Source of the DNA: VRUE01 sp963837735
GTDB taxonomy: Bacteria > Actinomycetota > Thermoleophilia > Solirubrobacterales > 70-9
Assembly: GCA_963837735.1 (NCBI GenBank)
Contig: CAWIOM010000010.1
Span: 248,001 to 312,000 of the forward strand
Length of the DNA stretch: 64,000 nt
Direction: 5' to 3'
The notes under the pieces: generated by a model
Told to the model about the DNA's origin: nothing
Databases searched by the model: none
The model's input: the letters and a program-made list of their open reading frames with translations, nothing else
Shown here: positions 38,409 to 48,304 of the stretch, piece by piece
How positions within the stretch are numbered: the first letter of the stretch is position 1
Layout: the number at the start of each line of letters is the position of its first letter
Made by a program: the position numbers and the translations under genes

Positions 38409-39038
38409 CTACTCGAACTTGTCGAACGCCCCTTGGATCACGACCCCCGGTTTGTCGCACGGTGTCTGTTCGGGGAGGTGGAGGCTGGAGTCGACCTTGA
38501 GCGTGTAGCGGGGACCGCGCACGACCTCGAGGTCCCATTTGATCGCTCCGCCGGCTCCGAAGAAGGAGACGCTCCCACCGGAGACGAACGAGGTGTCGGT
38601 GGCGGTCGCCGCTGCCGGCGGGGTCCCGATGAGGACCCCGACGCACGTGCCGTTGCCTTGGAGCGCGACGCTGGCCTGCGTCCCGCCGGCTGAGATCACC
38701 ATGACTATCCCCTTCGACGTGTCTTCGTAGGTGCCGACCGGGGGAGGCCAGTCGGAGGCGGCCGGGGGCGCCGGGGTCGGGGTCGTCGGCTGCGGCGTCG
38801 CTTTCGGGGAGCCCTTGCCCTTCTTGCCCTTGCACTTCTTCTTGCCCTTGCCCTTCTTCTTGGCGCTCGCCGAGGCCCTGCCCTTCTTGCCGCCCTTGCC
38901 CCTGCACTTCTTCTTGCCCTTGCCCTTCTTCTTGGCGGAGGCCTGGGCGTTGCCGCCATCGGTGGCGAGTGCGGAGGCAGCGGAGCCGGTGGCGAGGGCG
39001 AGGATGGCCAGCAGCGCGACGAAAAGCGTGCGTCTCAA
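38409..39038 (-). CDS. Secreted lysine-rich repeat protein, unknown function
   Basis: A 209-residue exported protein. The TTG start at 39038 has AGGAG before it. Signal peptide LFVALLAILALATGSAASAL. The mature N-terminus has two copies of a highly basic unit, SASAKKKGKGKKKC followed by RGK or KGK, about 27 residues apart, so each carries one Cys; a Pro/Thr-rich linker (PQPTTPTPAPPA) leads to a C-terminal beta domain of about 110 residues with Cys in GNGTCVGVLIG and TPCDKPG. The Lys tracts could bind anionic wall polymers or DNA. No family recognised. Confidence 0.7.
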   Translation of the reverse strand: MRRTLFVALLAILALATGSAASALATDGGNAQASAKKKGKGKKKCRGKGGKKGRASASAKKKGKGKKKCKGKKGKGSPKATPQPTTPTPAPPAASDWPPPVGTYEDTSKGIVMVISAGGTQASVALQGNGTCVGVLIGTPPAAATATDTSFVSGGSVSFFGAGGAIKWDLEVVRGPRYTLKVDSSLHLPEQTPCDKPGVVIQGAFDKFE

Positions 39039-39122
39039 GGGTTTCTCCTTGTGCGGGGGACGAGAGTGGCCGGGAGGTGCCCGGTTCCGGCAAGTTACCG
39101 TGGTGCCGGGAACGGCGCCACC

Positions 39123-40587
39123 CTAATTTTCGCGCAGCTCGGCGCGTCTGATCTTGCCGCTGTTGGTCTTCGGCAGCTCGGCGGCGAACTCGACGATGCG
39201 CGGGTACTTGTAGGGCGCGGTCTGCGAGCTTGACGTGCTCCTGAAGCTCGCGCGGCGAGCTGCTCGGAGGGAGCCGGCGCCGTCGCGCAGGACGACGATC
39301 GCGCGGACGACCGAGCCGCGCTCGGGGTCGGGAGCCGCGACCGCCGCGGCCTCGACGACGGCGGGGTGCGAGACCAGCGCCGACTCGACCTCGAAGGGCC
39401 CGATCCGGTAGCCGGAGGAGAGGATCAGGTCGTCGTTGCGCCCCTCGAACCAGAGGCCGCCCGTCGCCGTCCTCGCGGACCCGGTCGCCGGTCGGCCACC
39501 ACTCGCCGTCGAAGCCGCGCGCCGTCGAGGTAGCGATCGAAGAAGGTGGGGGAGGATGCGGCCCGCAGCTGCAGCTCGCCGTCGACGCACCCGCGTCTCG
39601 AGGCCGGGCAGTGGGCGGCCCATCGACCCGTCGCGCGCAGGGTCGTCCTCGCCCGGGACGGACGCCGCTGATCGCGCCCGTCTCGGTCTGGCCATAGCCG
39701 TCGGCGATCGCCAGGCCGAGCTCGTCGCGGAAGAGACTGGATCGTGTCGGCCTCGATCGGCTCGCCCGGCTGAGACCAGCCGGCGCAGGCCGGGGACCGG
39801 GGCCAGCTCGCCGCGCTTGGCCAGCATCCGGTACTCGGTGGGCGCCTGGCAGAGCACGTTGACCCCGAGCTCCTCGCAGAGGCGCAACCGCTCGGCCGGG
39901 TCGAAGCGCCCGTCGTGGAGGACCGCCACCGCGCCCCGCGTCCAGGGGGCGACGAAGGCGTTGCGGGTCGACTTCGACCAGCCCGGCGCGGCCGTGCACC
40001 AGGCGACGTCGCCGGCTGCGGGCGCCGAACCAGAATGCTCGGCCTGGAGCCGCTGGCCGGCCAGGTAGCGCTGCGGGTAGAGGACGCCTCGTGGCTCGCC
40101 CGTGGTGCCGGAGGTGAAGACGATCGCCGCCGGGTCGGCGGGGTGCGAGGTCCGCGATCGCCGCCGGCGCCTCCTGGTCGAGGTCCTCGTCGAAGACGCG
40201 GGCGAGGTCCTCCATGTCCATGTAGGGGACGCCGTCGGGAAGCTCGCCGAGGTAGCGCGCCTCGCCGACGCAGAGCTCGGGGTCGGCCGCAGCGCGCCCG
40301 CGCTCGAGGTCCTTGCGCCGCAGCTGCGGGTTGCAGGGCAGGGCCACGGCGCCCATCCGCCAGCAGGCGAGCATCGCCAGCACCCACTCGGGCCGCGACG
40401 CCGATCAGGGTCATGACGACGTCGCCGCGCCGCACGCCGCGGGCGGCGAAGCGCCCCCGAGAGCCCCGCCGAGCGGGCGAAGAGCTCGCCGAAATGATAG
40501 CACGCGCCGCGTACCGTCCGCGGCCACCTCGATCAGCGCCGGCCGCGCCGAGGGGAACCGTTCGACCACGTCCTCGATGAAGTTCAC
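39123..40587 (-). pseudogene. Acyl-CoA/AMP-forming synthetase, many frameshifts
   Basis: About 488 codons of an ANL-family synthetase that would activate a carboxylic acid with ATP and CoA. It begins GTG 40587 (NFIEDVVERFPSARPALIEV). Pieces in three frames include MLACWRMGAVALPCNPQLRR, FTSGTTG-like, YGQTETGAISGV, EWWPTGDRVREDGDG, FEGRNDDLILSSGYRIGPFE and YKYPRIVEFAAELPKTNSGK with the catalytic Lys. At least eight frame changes are needed, far more than in either neighbour, so it is either a real pseudogene or a badly sequenced stretch. Indels often fall in G or C runs. In-frame order of all domains is kept. Confidence 0.75.
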
Positions 40588-40630
40588 GGCCGCCAGTCTG
40601 CCGCAACCGGTGCCGGCGAGCGGGGTGGGC

Positions 40631-42763
40631 CTAGGCCTCGGAGAAGCCGAAGCGCTGCTGGAGGCGGCGCAGGGGCCGGGGGGCCCACCAGTTCCACTCG
40701 CCGAGCAGGCGCATCAGCGAGGGGACGAGCAGGGCGCGGACGATCGTCGCGTCGAGCAGGACGCCGACCGCGGCGCCGACCGCGATCTGCTTCATGAAGA
40801 AGACGGTGCTGACCCCGAAGGCGAGGAACACGACCGCGATCATCACGGCCGCGGCCGTGATCACCCGGCCGGTCCGGCCGATCCCGATCGCGACCGCGTC
40901 CTCGTTGCTCTTGCCGAGGTCGTGCTGCTCTTTGATCCGCGCCATGACCAGGACCGCGTAATCCGTCGCGAGGCCGAAGACGATCGTGAACAGGAAGACG
41001 AGGCTCGTCACCTCCACGGCGCTCGGGCCGGTGTAGTCGAAGATCCCGTCGAGCCAGCCCTCCTGGAAGGAGAGGACGACGATCCCCAGCGTCGCGCCCA
41101 GGGTCATCGCGTTCATGAGCAGCGTCTTGAACGGGAGCAGCACCGAGCCGGTGAGCAGGAAGAGGATCAGCAGGGTGGTCGTGGCGACGATTCCGACGAC
41201 GAGCGGCGCATGGTCGGCGAGGCTCTGCTTCTGGTCGATGAAGCCGGCGGTGTTGCCGGAGACGAGCGCGGCCGTCGCCGCCGGGGTCGTCAGCGAGCGG
41301 ATCTCCCTGACGGCGTCCTGGGCGGCGCCGGCGGTCGCCGGGTCGGCAAGGGCGAAGTTGGCGTAGGCGACCCGCTCCGCGGCGGGCTGGAACGGGGTGC
41401 CGCGGACCACGCCCGGGACTCCCAGGACCCGCTTCCGGAAGGCGGCCAGCTGGGCGGGAGCGGCGCGCCCGTCGACGGTCACCGTCACCGCCTCGGTCAC
41501 GTCGCGGGGGTAGTGCGCTTCGACGTAGCTGTTCGCCGTGTAGGCGGGCTTGTTGTGGGGGACGAAGTCCGAGTTGGGCCCCGTCAGCGTCGTGAAGATC
41601 AGCGGCGTCGCGGCGGCAAGCAGGAAAGCCGAGCTGGCGAGGGCGACGGCGACCGGGCGGCGCATGACGCCACGCGCCAGGCGGTACCAGCCGTCCGACT
41701 CGGCGGAGACCGAGGCGCCGCGGCGGATCGAGAGGGCGTCGATCCTGGTTCCGAGCAGGGCCAGCATCGAGGGGACGAGGAGGATCGCGACGATCGCCGA
41801 GAGCAGCCCGACCGAGGCGCCGGCGACGGCGATCGAGTAGAGGAAGCGTTGCGGCATGAAGGCGAGCGCCGCCAGTGCCGAGGCGACGGTGATCCCGGAG
41901 AAGAAGGCGGTGCGGCCGGCGGTGGTGACCATGCGCCGGTGGGCCTCTCGGGTCGCTCCTTCGCGCTCGATCTCCTCCCGGTACCTGGAGACCATCAGCA
42001 GGGCGTAGTCGACCGCCAGGCCGAGGCTGAGCGCGGTGGCTATGTTGAGCGCGAAGATCGAGGTGTCGACGAAGAGCGACATGATTCGCAGAAGGAAGAG
42101 CGTGCCGACGATCGAGATGCCGCCGATCAGGAGCGGGATGCCGGCGGCGACGACGCCGCGGAAGACGAACAGGAGGAGCAGCGCCAGGATCGGGAAGGCG
42201 ATCAGCTCGGCCTTCGTGAGGTCTGATTTGGTCTGGTCGTTGACCTCGTTGAAGCTCGGCGCGTAGCCTCCTGTCGAGACCCGGAGCGGGCTCCGGTCGA
42301 CCACCGGTTCGACGTCTTCGGCGACGATCCCGCCCCTCTCTTCGAGGTCGCCGCTGGAGAGGTCGACGAGTAGCACGAGGGAGCTGCCGTCCCTGGCGAT
42401 CAGCTCAGCGCCGGCGCGGCGGTCGTGCAGCGGATTGATCACCCGGCCGACGCCGTCAACGCCGGCGACTCCGTTCCCGAGGCGGTCGACGGACCTGCGG
42501 ACCGCAGGGTCCCGGAGGTCGAGGCTCCCACCTCCGGGGGCGCGAACGACCAGCACGATTCCCGGCGTGGGGTCGTAGCCGAGCGATTCGTCGAGCAGGG
42601 CCTTGGCCTTCTCGCTCTCCGAAGCCGAGTCGGTGAACCCGGCGGCCTTCAGGTGGTGCTCGACGTCGTGGCCGAAGGCGATCGCGACGAAGGCGAAGGC
42701 GCCGACCGCCGCGAGGACCAGCTTCGGGTGCTTCCAGGTCAGGTCGGCGATCCGCGCGAACAA
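40631..42763 (-). CDS. MMPL-family membrane transporter
   Basis: A 710-residue intact MMPL protein: two repeats of one helix, an outer loop domain, then five helices. Hallmarks are GLAVDYALLMVSRYREEIER in the first half and GLATDYAVLVMARIKEQHD in the second. Outer segments include AAGFTDSASESEKAKALL and HNKPAYTANSYVEAHYPRDV. It is a likely proton-driven exporter of lipids or hydrophobic compounds. The gene diverges from an HxlR-type regulator with a small palindrome between, so repression by that regulator is likely. Confidence 0.93.
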   Translation of the reverse strand: MFARIADLTWKHPKLVLAAVGAFAFVAIAFGHDVEHHLKAAGFTDSASESEKAKALLDESLGYDPTPGIVLVVRAPGGGSLDLRDPAVRRSVDRLGNGVAGVDGVGRVINPLHDRRAGAELIARDGSSLVLLVDLSSGDLEERGGIVAEDVEPVVDRSPLRVSTGGYAPSFNEVNDQTKSDLTKAELIAFPILALLLLFVFRGVVAAGIPLLIGGISIVGTLFLLRIMSLFVDTSIFALNIATALSLGLAVDYALLMVSRYREEIEREGATREAHRRMVTTAGRTAFFSGITVASALAALAFMPQRFLYSIAVAGASVGLLSAIVAILLVPSMLALLGTRIDALSIRRGASVSAESDGWYRLARGVMRRPVAVALASSAFLLAAATPLIFTTLTGPNSDFVPHNKPAYTANSYVEAHYPRDVTEAVTVTVDGRAAPAQLAAFRKRVLGVPGVVRGTPFQPAAERVAYANFALADPATAGAAQDAVREIRSLTTPAATAALVSGNTAGFIDQKQSLADHAPLVVGIVATTTLLILFLLTGSVLLPFKTLLMNAMTLGATLGIVVLSFQEGWLDGIFDYTGPSAVEVTSLVFLFTIVFGLATDYAVLVMARIKEQHDLGKSNEDAVAIGIGRTGRVITAAAVMIAVVFLAFGVSTVFFMKQIAVGAAVGVLLDATIVRALLVPSLMRLLGEWNWWAPRPLRRLQQRFGFSEA

Positions 42764-42786
42764 GGTGGCGGGACCGTACCAGATTT

Positions 42787-42802
42787 CAAAGTAGATGCTT
42801 TG
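42787..42802. promoter_or_regulatory. Inverted repeat between MMPL transporter and HxlR gene
   Basis: CAAAG-N6-CTTTG in an AT-rich 69-base divergent gap. It is a candidate operator for the HxlR-type regulator. Short, so only suggestive. Confidence 0.4.
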
Positions 42803-42832
42803 GGAATCAAATTACGCTGCTACCATCGCCCG

Positions 42833-43513
42833 ATGGGACGCCGCGAATACGGCCAGCCGTGCAGCCTCGCCTGCGCCCTCGACCAGATCGGCGAGCGCTG
42901 GTCGCTGCTGATCGTCCGCGAGCTGATGCTCGGCCCGCTGCGGTTCTCGGAGCTCGATCGAGCGGTGGGCGGTGCGCCCACCGACGTGCTGACCAAGCGC
43001 CTCCGCGACCTCGAGGACTCGGGTGTCGTGAAGCGGGTGGAGCTCGATCCCCCGACCTCGGCAAGCGCCTATGAGCTGACGACGCTGGGGCGCGAGCTCG
43101 AACGGCCCCTGCTCGAGCTCGGGCGCTGGGGGCTGAACTTCCACGATCCGGCGACGGTGGGGGAGATCCCGCCGGAGATGCTGCCCAACGCCCTGCGCGT
43201 GACGATGCGCCCGCCTCCCGAGGCGGAGATGACGATCGGGCTGCGCACAGGCGATCGCGAGTACCGGCTGCGGGTCGAGGATGGCTGGGTGCAGGCGCGC
43301 CGGGGTCTCGCCGCCGACGCCGACCTGCGGCTCTCCGGCACCCCCTGGGAGCTGATGGCCACGCTCCTCTCCGAGGAGGACCTCGGAGAGCTCGGCGCGG
43401 AGGTCGAGGGCGATCCGGCCGCGCTGGCCGCGTTGCGGGCGATGATCGTCCTCCCGGAGCTCCACCGGGAGGGCGCCGAGGCCGAGGTGGCCGCCGCCCG
43501 CTCCGCTACCTGA
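42833..43513 (+). CDS. HxlR-family regulator with SCP2-like ligand domain
   Basis: A 226-residue protein. The N-terminal HxlR winged helix is CSLACALDQIGERWSLLIVR, LMLGPLRFSELDRAVGGAPT, DVLTKRLRDLEDSGVVKRVE (residues 9-75). The C-terminal half (MTIGLRTGDREYRLRVEDGW, ADADLRLSGTPWELMATLL) looks like a sterol-carrier-protein SCP2 domain, seen in a subset of HxlR regulators, and may sense a lipid. The divergent MMPL exporter fits that. The stop overlaps the convergent acyl-CoA dehydrogenase gene end. Confidence 0.85.
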   Translation: MGRREYGQPCSLACALDQIGERWSLLIVRELMLGPLRFSELDRAVGGAPTDVLTKRLRDLEDSGVVKRVELDPPTSASAYELTTLGRELERPLLELGRWGLNFHDPATVGEIPPEMLPNALRVTMRPPPEAEMTIGLRTGDREYRLRVEDGWVQARRGLAADADLRLSGTPWELMATLLSEEDLGELGAEVEGDPAALAALRAMIVLPELHREGAEAEVAAARSAT

Positions 43514-44722
43514 GGTCGGCGGAGCCCTTGCCGAGCAGCTGGCGGGCGACGATCAGCAACTGGATCTGCTGGGTGCCCTCGAAGATGTCGAGGATCTTCG
43601 CGTCCCGCGCCCACTTCTCGAGCAGCTCGCTCTCGCCGTAGCCGACGCTGCCGCAGAGCTCGACGCAGCCGAGCGAGACGTCGACGCAGGTGCGCCCCGC
43701 CTTCGCCTTCGCCATCGAGGCCTGCAGCGAGTTCGGCTTGCTGTTGTCGGCCATCCAGGCCGCCTGCAGGGTGAGCAGCAGCGCCGCCTCGTAGTCGGCC
43801 TCCATCTCGAGGAAGCGCGCCGCCGCGGCGTGCTGGGCGAGGGCCGGGGTCGGAGTAGTCGATCTCGACCCCGGCCTCACCGAGCAGCCTGCGCGTCTCC
43901 TCGAGTGAGGCGCGGGCGACGCCGCAGGCCATCCCGGCAACCAGCGGCCGCGTGTTGTCGAAGGTCTGCATCGCGCCGGCGAAGCCCTTCTCGACGTTGA
44001 CCTCGGGATCGCCGAGCAGCGCCTCTTTGGGCACCCGGCAGTCCTGCAGGGTGAAGTTCGCCGTGTCGGAGGCCCTGATCCCGAGCTTGTGCTCGAGCCG
44101 GTCGAGCTTCAGGCCCGGGTTGTCGCGCTCGACGATGAAGGACTTGATCGCCGCGCGACCCTTGGAGCGGTCGAGCGTCGCCCAGACGACGATCAGCTCA
44201 GCGCGGTCGCCCGAGGTGACGAAGATCTTCTCGCCGTTGAGGACGTACTCGTCGCCGTCGAGCTCGGCGGTGGTGCGGATCGCGGCCGAGTCGGAGCCGG
44301 CTTCGGGCTCGGTGATCGCCATCGCCGCCCAGAGGCCGCCGTAGTGGTCGAGCTGCTCCTGGGTGGCGACGGAGGCGATCGCCGAGTTGCCGAGCCCCTG
44401 TCGCGGCATCGTCAGCAGCAGGCCGACGTCCCCCCAGCAGAGCTCGATGATGCCGAGCACGGTCGAGAGGTTGGTGCCGTTGCGGTTCTCGGTTGAGTCG
44501 GCGCCGTTCTCCTCGCGCCGGACGCCCGCGGCGCCGGAGGCGCCGTGCTCGGAAGCGTCGTTCATCCCGTCGATCAGCGAGGCGAGCATGTCGAGCTCCT
44601 TCGGGATAGGCGTGCTCGGCCTCGTCGTATTTGCGGGAGATCGGCCGGAAGACCTCGGTCGCGACCTGGTGGGCCTGGGCGGCGAGGGGCTTGAACTTCT
44701 TCGGTGTCTCGAGGTTGATCAT
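43506..44722 (-). CDS. Acyl-CoA dehydrogenase (1), two frameshifts
   Basis: About 405 residues. The ATG at 44722 (MINLETPKKFKPLAAQAHQV). The flavin domain is clear: LWAAMAITEPEAGSDSAAIR, GEKIFVTSGDRAELIVVWAT, TANFTLQDCRVPKEALLGD. Frame shifts lie near 44610 (an extra C; repair gives AYPKELDMLASLIDG) and near 43853. The C-terminal helix bundle reads LGCVELCGSVGYGESELLEK and WARDAKILDIFEGTQQIQ, the usual RD...EGT signature. It oxidises acyl-CoA to enoyl-CoA and passes electrons to ETF. Last gene of the TetR-thiolase-FabG4-MaoC operon. Confidence 0.88.
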
Positions 44723-44753
44723 CGTCTTCTCTCTTTCGCTCTCGGGCGGGCGG

Positions 44754-46094
44754 CTAGACGAGCAGGGCGCCCTCCATGACGCCCGCCGCACGAAGATCGC
44801 GGTACCAGCGCTCGACCGGGTGCTCCTTGACGAAGCCGTGGCCGCCGAGCAGCTGTACTCCTTCGGAGCCGATCTGCATCCCCTTCGAGGCGCAGAGCCG
44901 GCGGGCAAGCGCCGCCTCGCGGGCGAACTCCTCGCCGCGGTCGGCGCGGCTCGCCGCGCGGTAGGTGGTCAGCCGCATGCCGTCGGTCTCGATCCCGATG
45001 TCGGATACCGCGAAGGCGACGCCCTGGCGGTTGGAGATCGGTTCGCCGAAGGCGGAGCGCTCGTTGACGTAGGGAATGACGTAGTCGAGGACCGCCTGCG
45101 AGGTGCCGACCGCGAGCGAGCACCAGGCGATGCGGGCGCGGTTGACGCACTCGGCGTAGTCCTCCGCCTTGCCCTCGCCGAGGATCGCCTCGGCCGGCAG
45201 CCGGACGCCCTCGAGGATCAGGCGGCCGGTCGCGGCGGGCCGCAGGCCCATCGCCGGCTCGGCCTCGACCGAGAGGCCCTCGGCGCCGGACTCGATCACG
45301 AACAGGGCCGGGCCCTCACCGTCCTCGCGCTCGGCGGCGACCAGGAATAGCTCGCAATCCCCGGCCCTCGCGATCAGGGACTTGGTCCCGTCGAGGACCC
45401 AGTCGCCGCCCTCGCGCCGGGCCGTCGTCGCCGGCTTCAGGGGGTCGAACAGCGGTCGCGGCTCGAGGATCGCGAGCGCCGCCGCCGGCACGTCCTCGCC
45501 GGTGAAGGCGGGCAGGTAGGTCGCCTCCTGCTCGGCGCTGCCCCAGTGGCCGATCGCAGTCGCGACCGCACCCGGGGCGAGCGCGGCGTAGGCGATGCCG
45601 AGGTCGCCGTGGGCGAGCGCCTCGCCGATCAGGACGCTGGTGACCGCCGCCTGTTCGTGCATGACGCCGCCGAGCTCCTCGGGGACGCCGAGCATGTTGA
45701 CCCCGAGCTCGGCCGCCTGGGCGAGCAGCTCGGGGGGCGTCGAACAGTCGGTGTCGGCGTCGAGCGCCGCCGGGCGGACCTTCTCCGCGGCGAACGAGCG
45801 ACCGCCCTCCTGGAACATCTGCTGCTCGTCGTCGGGACTGAGGTCGAAGAGGCCGGTGGATCGGCTCTTTGCCTGGCGCGCCGGCTTGCCGAGCTTCTGG
45901 GCCGCCTTGAAGGTCCGGCTGGCGGCGGTCGCGGTTCGGAAACCGTTCTTGGTCGTCCGGTAGACGATCTTCTCGACCTGCTTGCGGATCCTGATCCGGT
46001 CGAGCAGGTTCGAGCCGGCGAGGCGGTTGAGCGCCTTCAGCCCGTAGCCCATGCTGCGGTCGGCGAACCCCTTGTCGGTGTCGGCGGTGGTCAC
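44754..46094 (-). CDS. Acyl-CoA dehydrogenase (2)
   Basis: A 446-residue acyl-CoA dehydrogenase with a 75-residue basic N-terminal extension (KALNRLAGSNLLDRIRIRKQ). Domain order is helical (LFDLSPDDEQQMFQEGGRSF), middle barrel (LAILEPRPLFDPLKPATTAR) and C-terminal bundle (YVNERSAFGEPISNRQGVAF, GGHGFVKEHPVERWYRDLRA). The GTG at 46094 overlaps the MaoC stop by four bases. No frame problem. Two dehydrogenases in one operon may act on different chain lengths or form a mixed complex, as FadE pairs do in mycobacteria. Confidence 0.9.
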   Translation of the reverse strand: MTTADTDKGFADRSMGYGLKALNRLAGSNLLDRIRIRKQVEKIVYRTTKNGFRTATAASRTFKAAQKLGKPARQAKSRSTGLFDLSPDDEQQMFQEGGRSFAAEKVRPAALDADTDCSTPPELLAQAAELGVNMLGVPEELGGVMHEQAAVTSVLIGEALAHGDLGIAYAALAPGAVATAIGHWGSAEQEATYLPAFTGEDVPAAALAILEPRPLFDPLKPATTARREGGDWVLDGTKSLIARAGDCELFLVAAEREDGEGPALFVIESGAEGLSVEAEPAMGLRPAATGRLILEGVRLPAEAILGEGKAEDYAECVNRARIAWCSLAVGTSQAVLDYVIPYVNERSAFGEPISNRQGVAFAVSDIGIETDGMRLTTYRAASRADRGEEFAREAALARRLCASKGMQIGSEGVQLLGGHGFVKEHPVERWYRDLRAAGVMEGALLV

Positions 46095-46978
46095 TTGACG
46101 CTCCCTTCGAGGTGTGGTGTGTGCTTCTTGGAGTCGCGGACGAAGAAGTCGATCCCCTGTCCATCGGTGCGGCTGCCGAACTCGACCCGGCCGGGAAGCA
46201 GGATCGGCCTCCGGAAGGCGACTTCGACGGCGAAGGAGTCGGGGAGGCGCGGTCCGAGCGCCGCCAGGCAGCGGGCCTTGGTCCACATCCCGTGCGCGAT
46301 CGCCGCCGGAAAGCCGAGCGGCTTCGCGGCCAGCGCGTGCATGTGGATCGGGTTGCGGTCGCCGGAGACCGCCGCGTAGCGGCGGCCGAGGTCACCGCCG
46401 AGCTCCCACTCGGCGGAGGCGGGGAGGACGTCGGGGCCGCCGTCGGGCGTCCGCTCTCCGTAGGACCTGGACTCGCCGCCTGCCGAGCCGCCGCCGCGGC
46501 GCAGCATCGTGCTCTCGCTCTCCCAGACCAGCTCATCGCCGGCGCGGGCCTCGGTGAGGAGGCTGAACGTCCTGCCCTTGGGGTGGGCCTTGATCGGCGT
46601 CGGGCGCACCGATAGCTGCAGCTCCTCGCCGATCCCGATCGGCCGGCTCTGGGCGATCCGGTTCTCGAGGTGGACGAGGCCGACCGCGCCGAACGGGAAG
46701 CTGCCGTCCGCCATCACCGCCATCTGCAGGGGGAAGGCGAGGACGTGCGGATAGGTGGGGGGGAGGCTGTCGCGGAGGGCGAACCCGCAGACCCGGTCGT
46801 AGGCCGCGACCGCCTCCGGCTCCGCCCTGACGCCGGCGAGGGTCAGCTCCAGGTCGGGGACGTCGCCGCCGCCGCCCGGGACGAAGGGCAGCAGCGAGGC
46901 ACCGGGGATCATCGGTGCCGCGGCCCGCGCGTAGAGCGGCAGGATGCTGGGAGGGGACTCGAGGGCGCGGGTCGGCAT
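46091..46978 (-). CDS. MaoC-family enoyl/3-hydroxyacyl dehydratase (HtdX-like)
   Basis: A 295-residue double-hot-dog MaoC dehydratase, interconverting enoyl and 3-hydroxyacyl thioesters. The hydratase-2 signature is in the second half: YAAVSGDRNPIHMHALAAKP then FPAAIAHGMWTKARCLAALG (catalytic Asp and His). The first half (PHVLAFPLQMAVMADGSFPF) is the substrate-binding hot dog. ATG 46978 overlaps the stop of the FabG4-like gene (ATGA) and its own stop overlaps the next gene. Gene order next to FabG4 and thiolase parallels HtdX in Mycobacterium. Confidence 0.9.
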   Translation of the reverse strand: MPTRALESPPSILPLYARAAAPMIPGASLLPFVPGGGGDVPDLELTLAGVRAEPEAVAAYDRVCGFALRDSLPPTYPHVLAFPLQMAVMADGSFPFGAVGLVHLENRIAQSRPIGIGEELQLSVRPTPIKAHPKGRTFSLLTEARAGDELVWESESTMLRRGGGSAGGESRSYGERTPDGGPDVLPASAEWELGGDLGRRYAAVSGDRNPIHMHALAAKPLGFPAAIAHGMWTKARCLAALGPRLPDSFAVEVAFRRPILLPGRVEFGSRTDGQGIDFFVRDSKKHTPHLEGSVK

Positions 46979-48304
46979 CAGGCCCCGAGCAGGTTCTGGC
47001 CGCAGACGCGGACCGTGTTGCCGTTGACCCCGGTCGATCCCGGGCTCGCGAACCAGGCGATCGTCTCGGCGACGTCGACCGGCAGCCCGCCCTGGGAGAG
47101 GCTGCTCATCCGCCGCCCCGCTTCGCGCGGGCCGATCGGCATCGCCGCCGGTCATCCGGGTCTCGATGAAGCCCGGGGCGACCGCGTTGATCGTCGCCCC
47201 GCGCCCGGCGAGCTCGGGCGCCATCGCCTCGACCATGCCGATCACCCCGGCCTTCGATGCCGCGTAGTTGGTCTGGCCGGAGTTGCCGGCGATTCCCGAC
47301 ATCGAGGAGACGCAGACGATGCGGCCGCCGGCGGCGAGCAGGCCCGCCTCGAGCAGCGCGTCGTTGATCCGCTCCTCCGAGGAGAGGTTGATCTCGATCA
47401 GCGTCGACCAGCGCTCCTCGGGCATCTTCGCGATCGTCCGGTCCTTGGTGACGCCGGCATTGTGGACGAGGACGCCGAGGCCGTCGGCGAAGCGCTCCGC
47501 GATCCGCCCGGGCGCCTCCGGCGCGGTGATGTCGAGCTCGATCGCGTCGCCGTCGATCTCCGCCATCAGCGCGCCCAGCTCGGCGCTCGCCTGCGGGATG
47601 TCGAGGCCGACGACCGCGGCGCCGTCGCGGGCGAGCGTCCTGGCGATCGCGGCGCCGATCCCGCGCGAGGCGCCGGTGACGAGCGCGGTCCTGCCGGCCA
47701 GCGGGCGCTCCCAGTCGAGGTCGGGAACGGGCGCCACGCCCTTCCCGACCTCGATCACCTGCCCGGAGACGTAGGCCGATTTCGGCGAGAGGAGGAAGCG
47801 GAGCGTCGACTCGAGCTGGTCCTCGCCGCCCCCGGAGACCAGCACGAGCTGGGCCGTCGCCCCGCGCCCGCCGACCTCCTTGGCAAGCGAGCGGGTGAAG
47901 CCCTCGAGCGCCCGCTGCGCGGTCGCCGCCCTGGTCGAGCCGGCCTCCGCCGGCGGCACCCCGAGGACGACGACGCGGCCGTTGGCCTGCAGGCGGCCGA
48001 CACTCGGGTAGAAGAAGCGCTGCAACTCGACCAGCTCGGTCGAGTCGGAGATCCCGGAGGCGTCGAAGACAAGAGCCCTCGCCCTGCCCTCGGCGCCGGC
48101 GCGTTCGACCCCGATCCGGTCGAGGGTCGCCTTCAGGGCGCGCTCGAGCCGGGCGCCGGGGGCGGCGCCGGTGAGCAGGGCGCCGGCGAGGACCGGGGCG
48201 CCCTCGCGGTGGCGCTCCAGCTCCACGGGCCGCGGCAGGCCGAGCTGGCCGGCCACCGCGGAGACGCCGGGGGCGTTGACGAGCTGCGCGTAGCGATCGC
48301 TCAT
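46978..48304 (-). CDS. High-molecular-weight 3-oxoacyl reductase (FabG4-like), one frameshift
   Basis: About 442 residues. The N-terminal half is a degenerate flavodoxin/Rossmann domain (residues 1-200), and the C-terminal half a ketoreductase: ALVTGASRGIGAAIART, VLVHNAGVTKDRTIAKMPEE, catalytic SSMSGIAGNSGQTNYAASKA and VAPGFIETRMT. Near 47150 one base is off; repair gives IGPREAGRRMSSLSQGGLPV and NGNTVRVCGQNLLGA, then TGA at 46978. Without repair the frame falsely runs into the MaoC gene. This two-domain layout is that of FabG4 (HMwFabG) of Mycobacterium, an NADH-using reductase of acyl chains. Confidence 0.87.

Noticed and set aside
46091..48304. A single 737-residue FabG-MaoC fusion
   Set aside because: The join results from one shifted base near 47150; with it repaired the reductase ends with TGA at 46978, overlapping the MaoC ATG.
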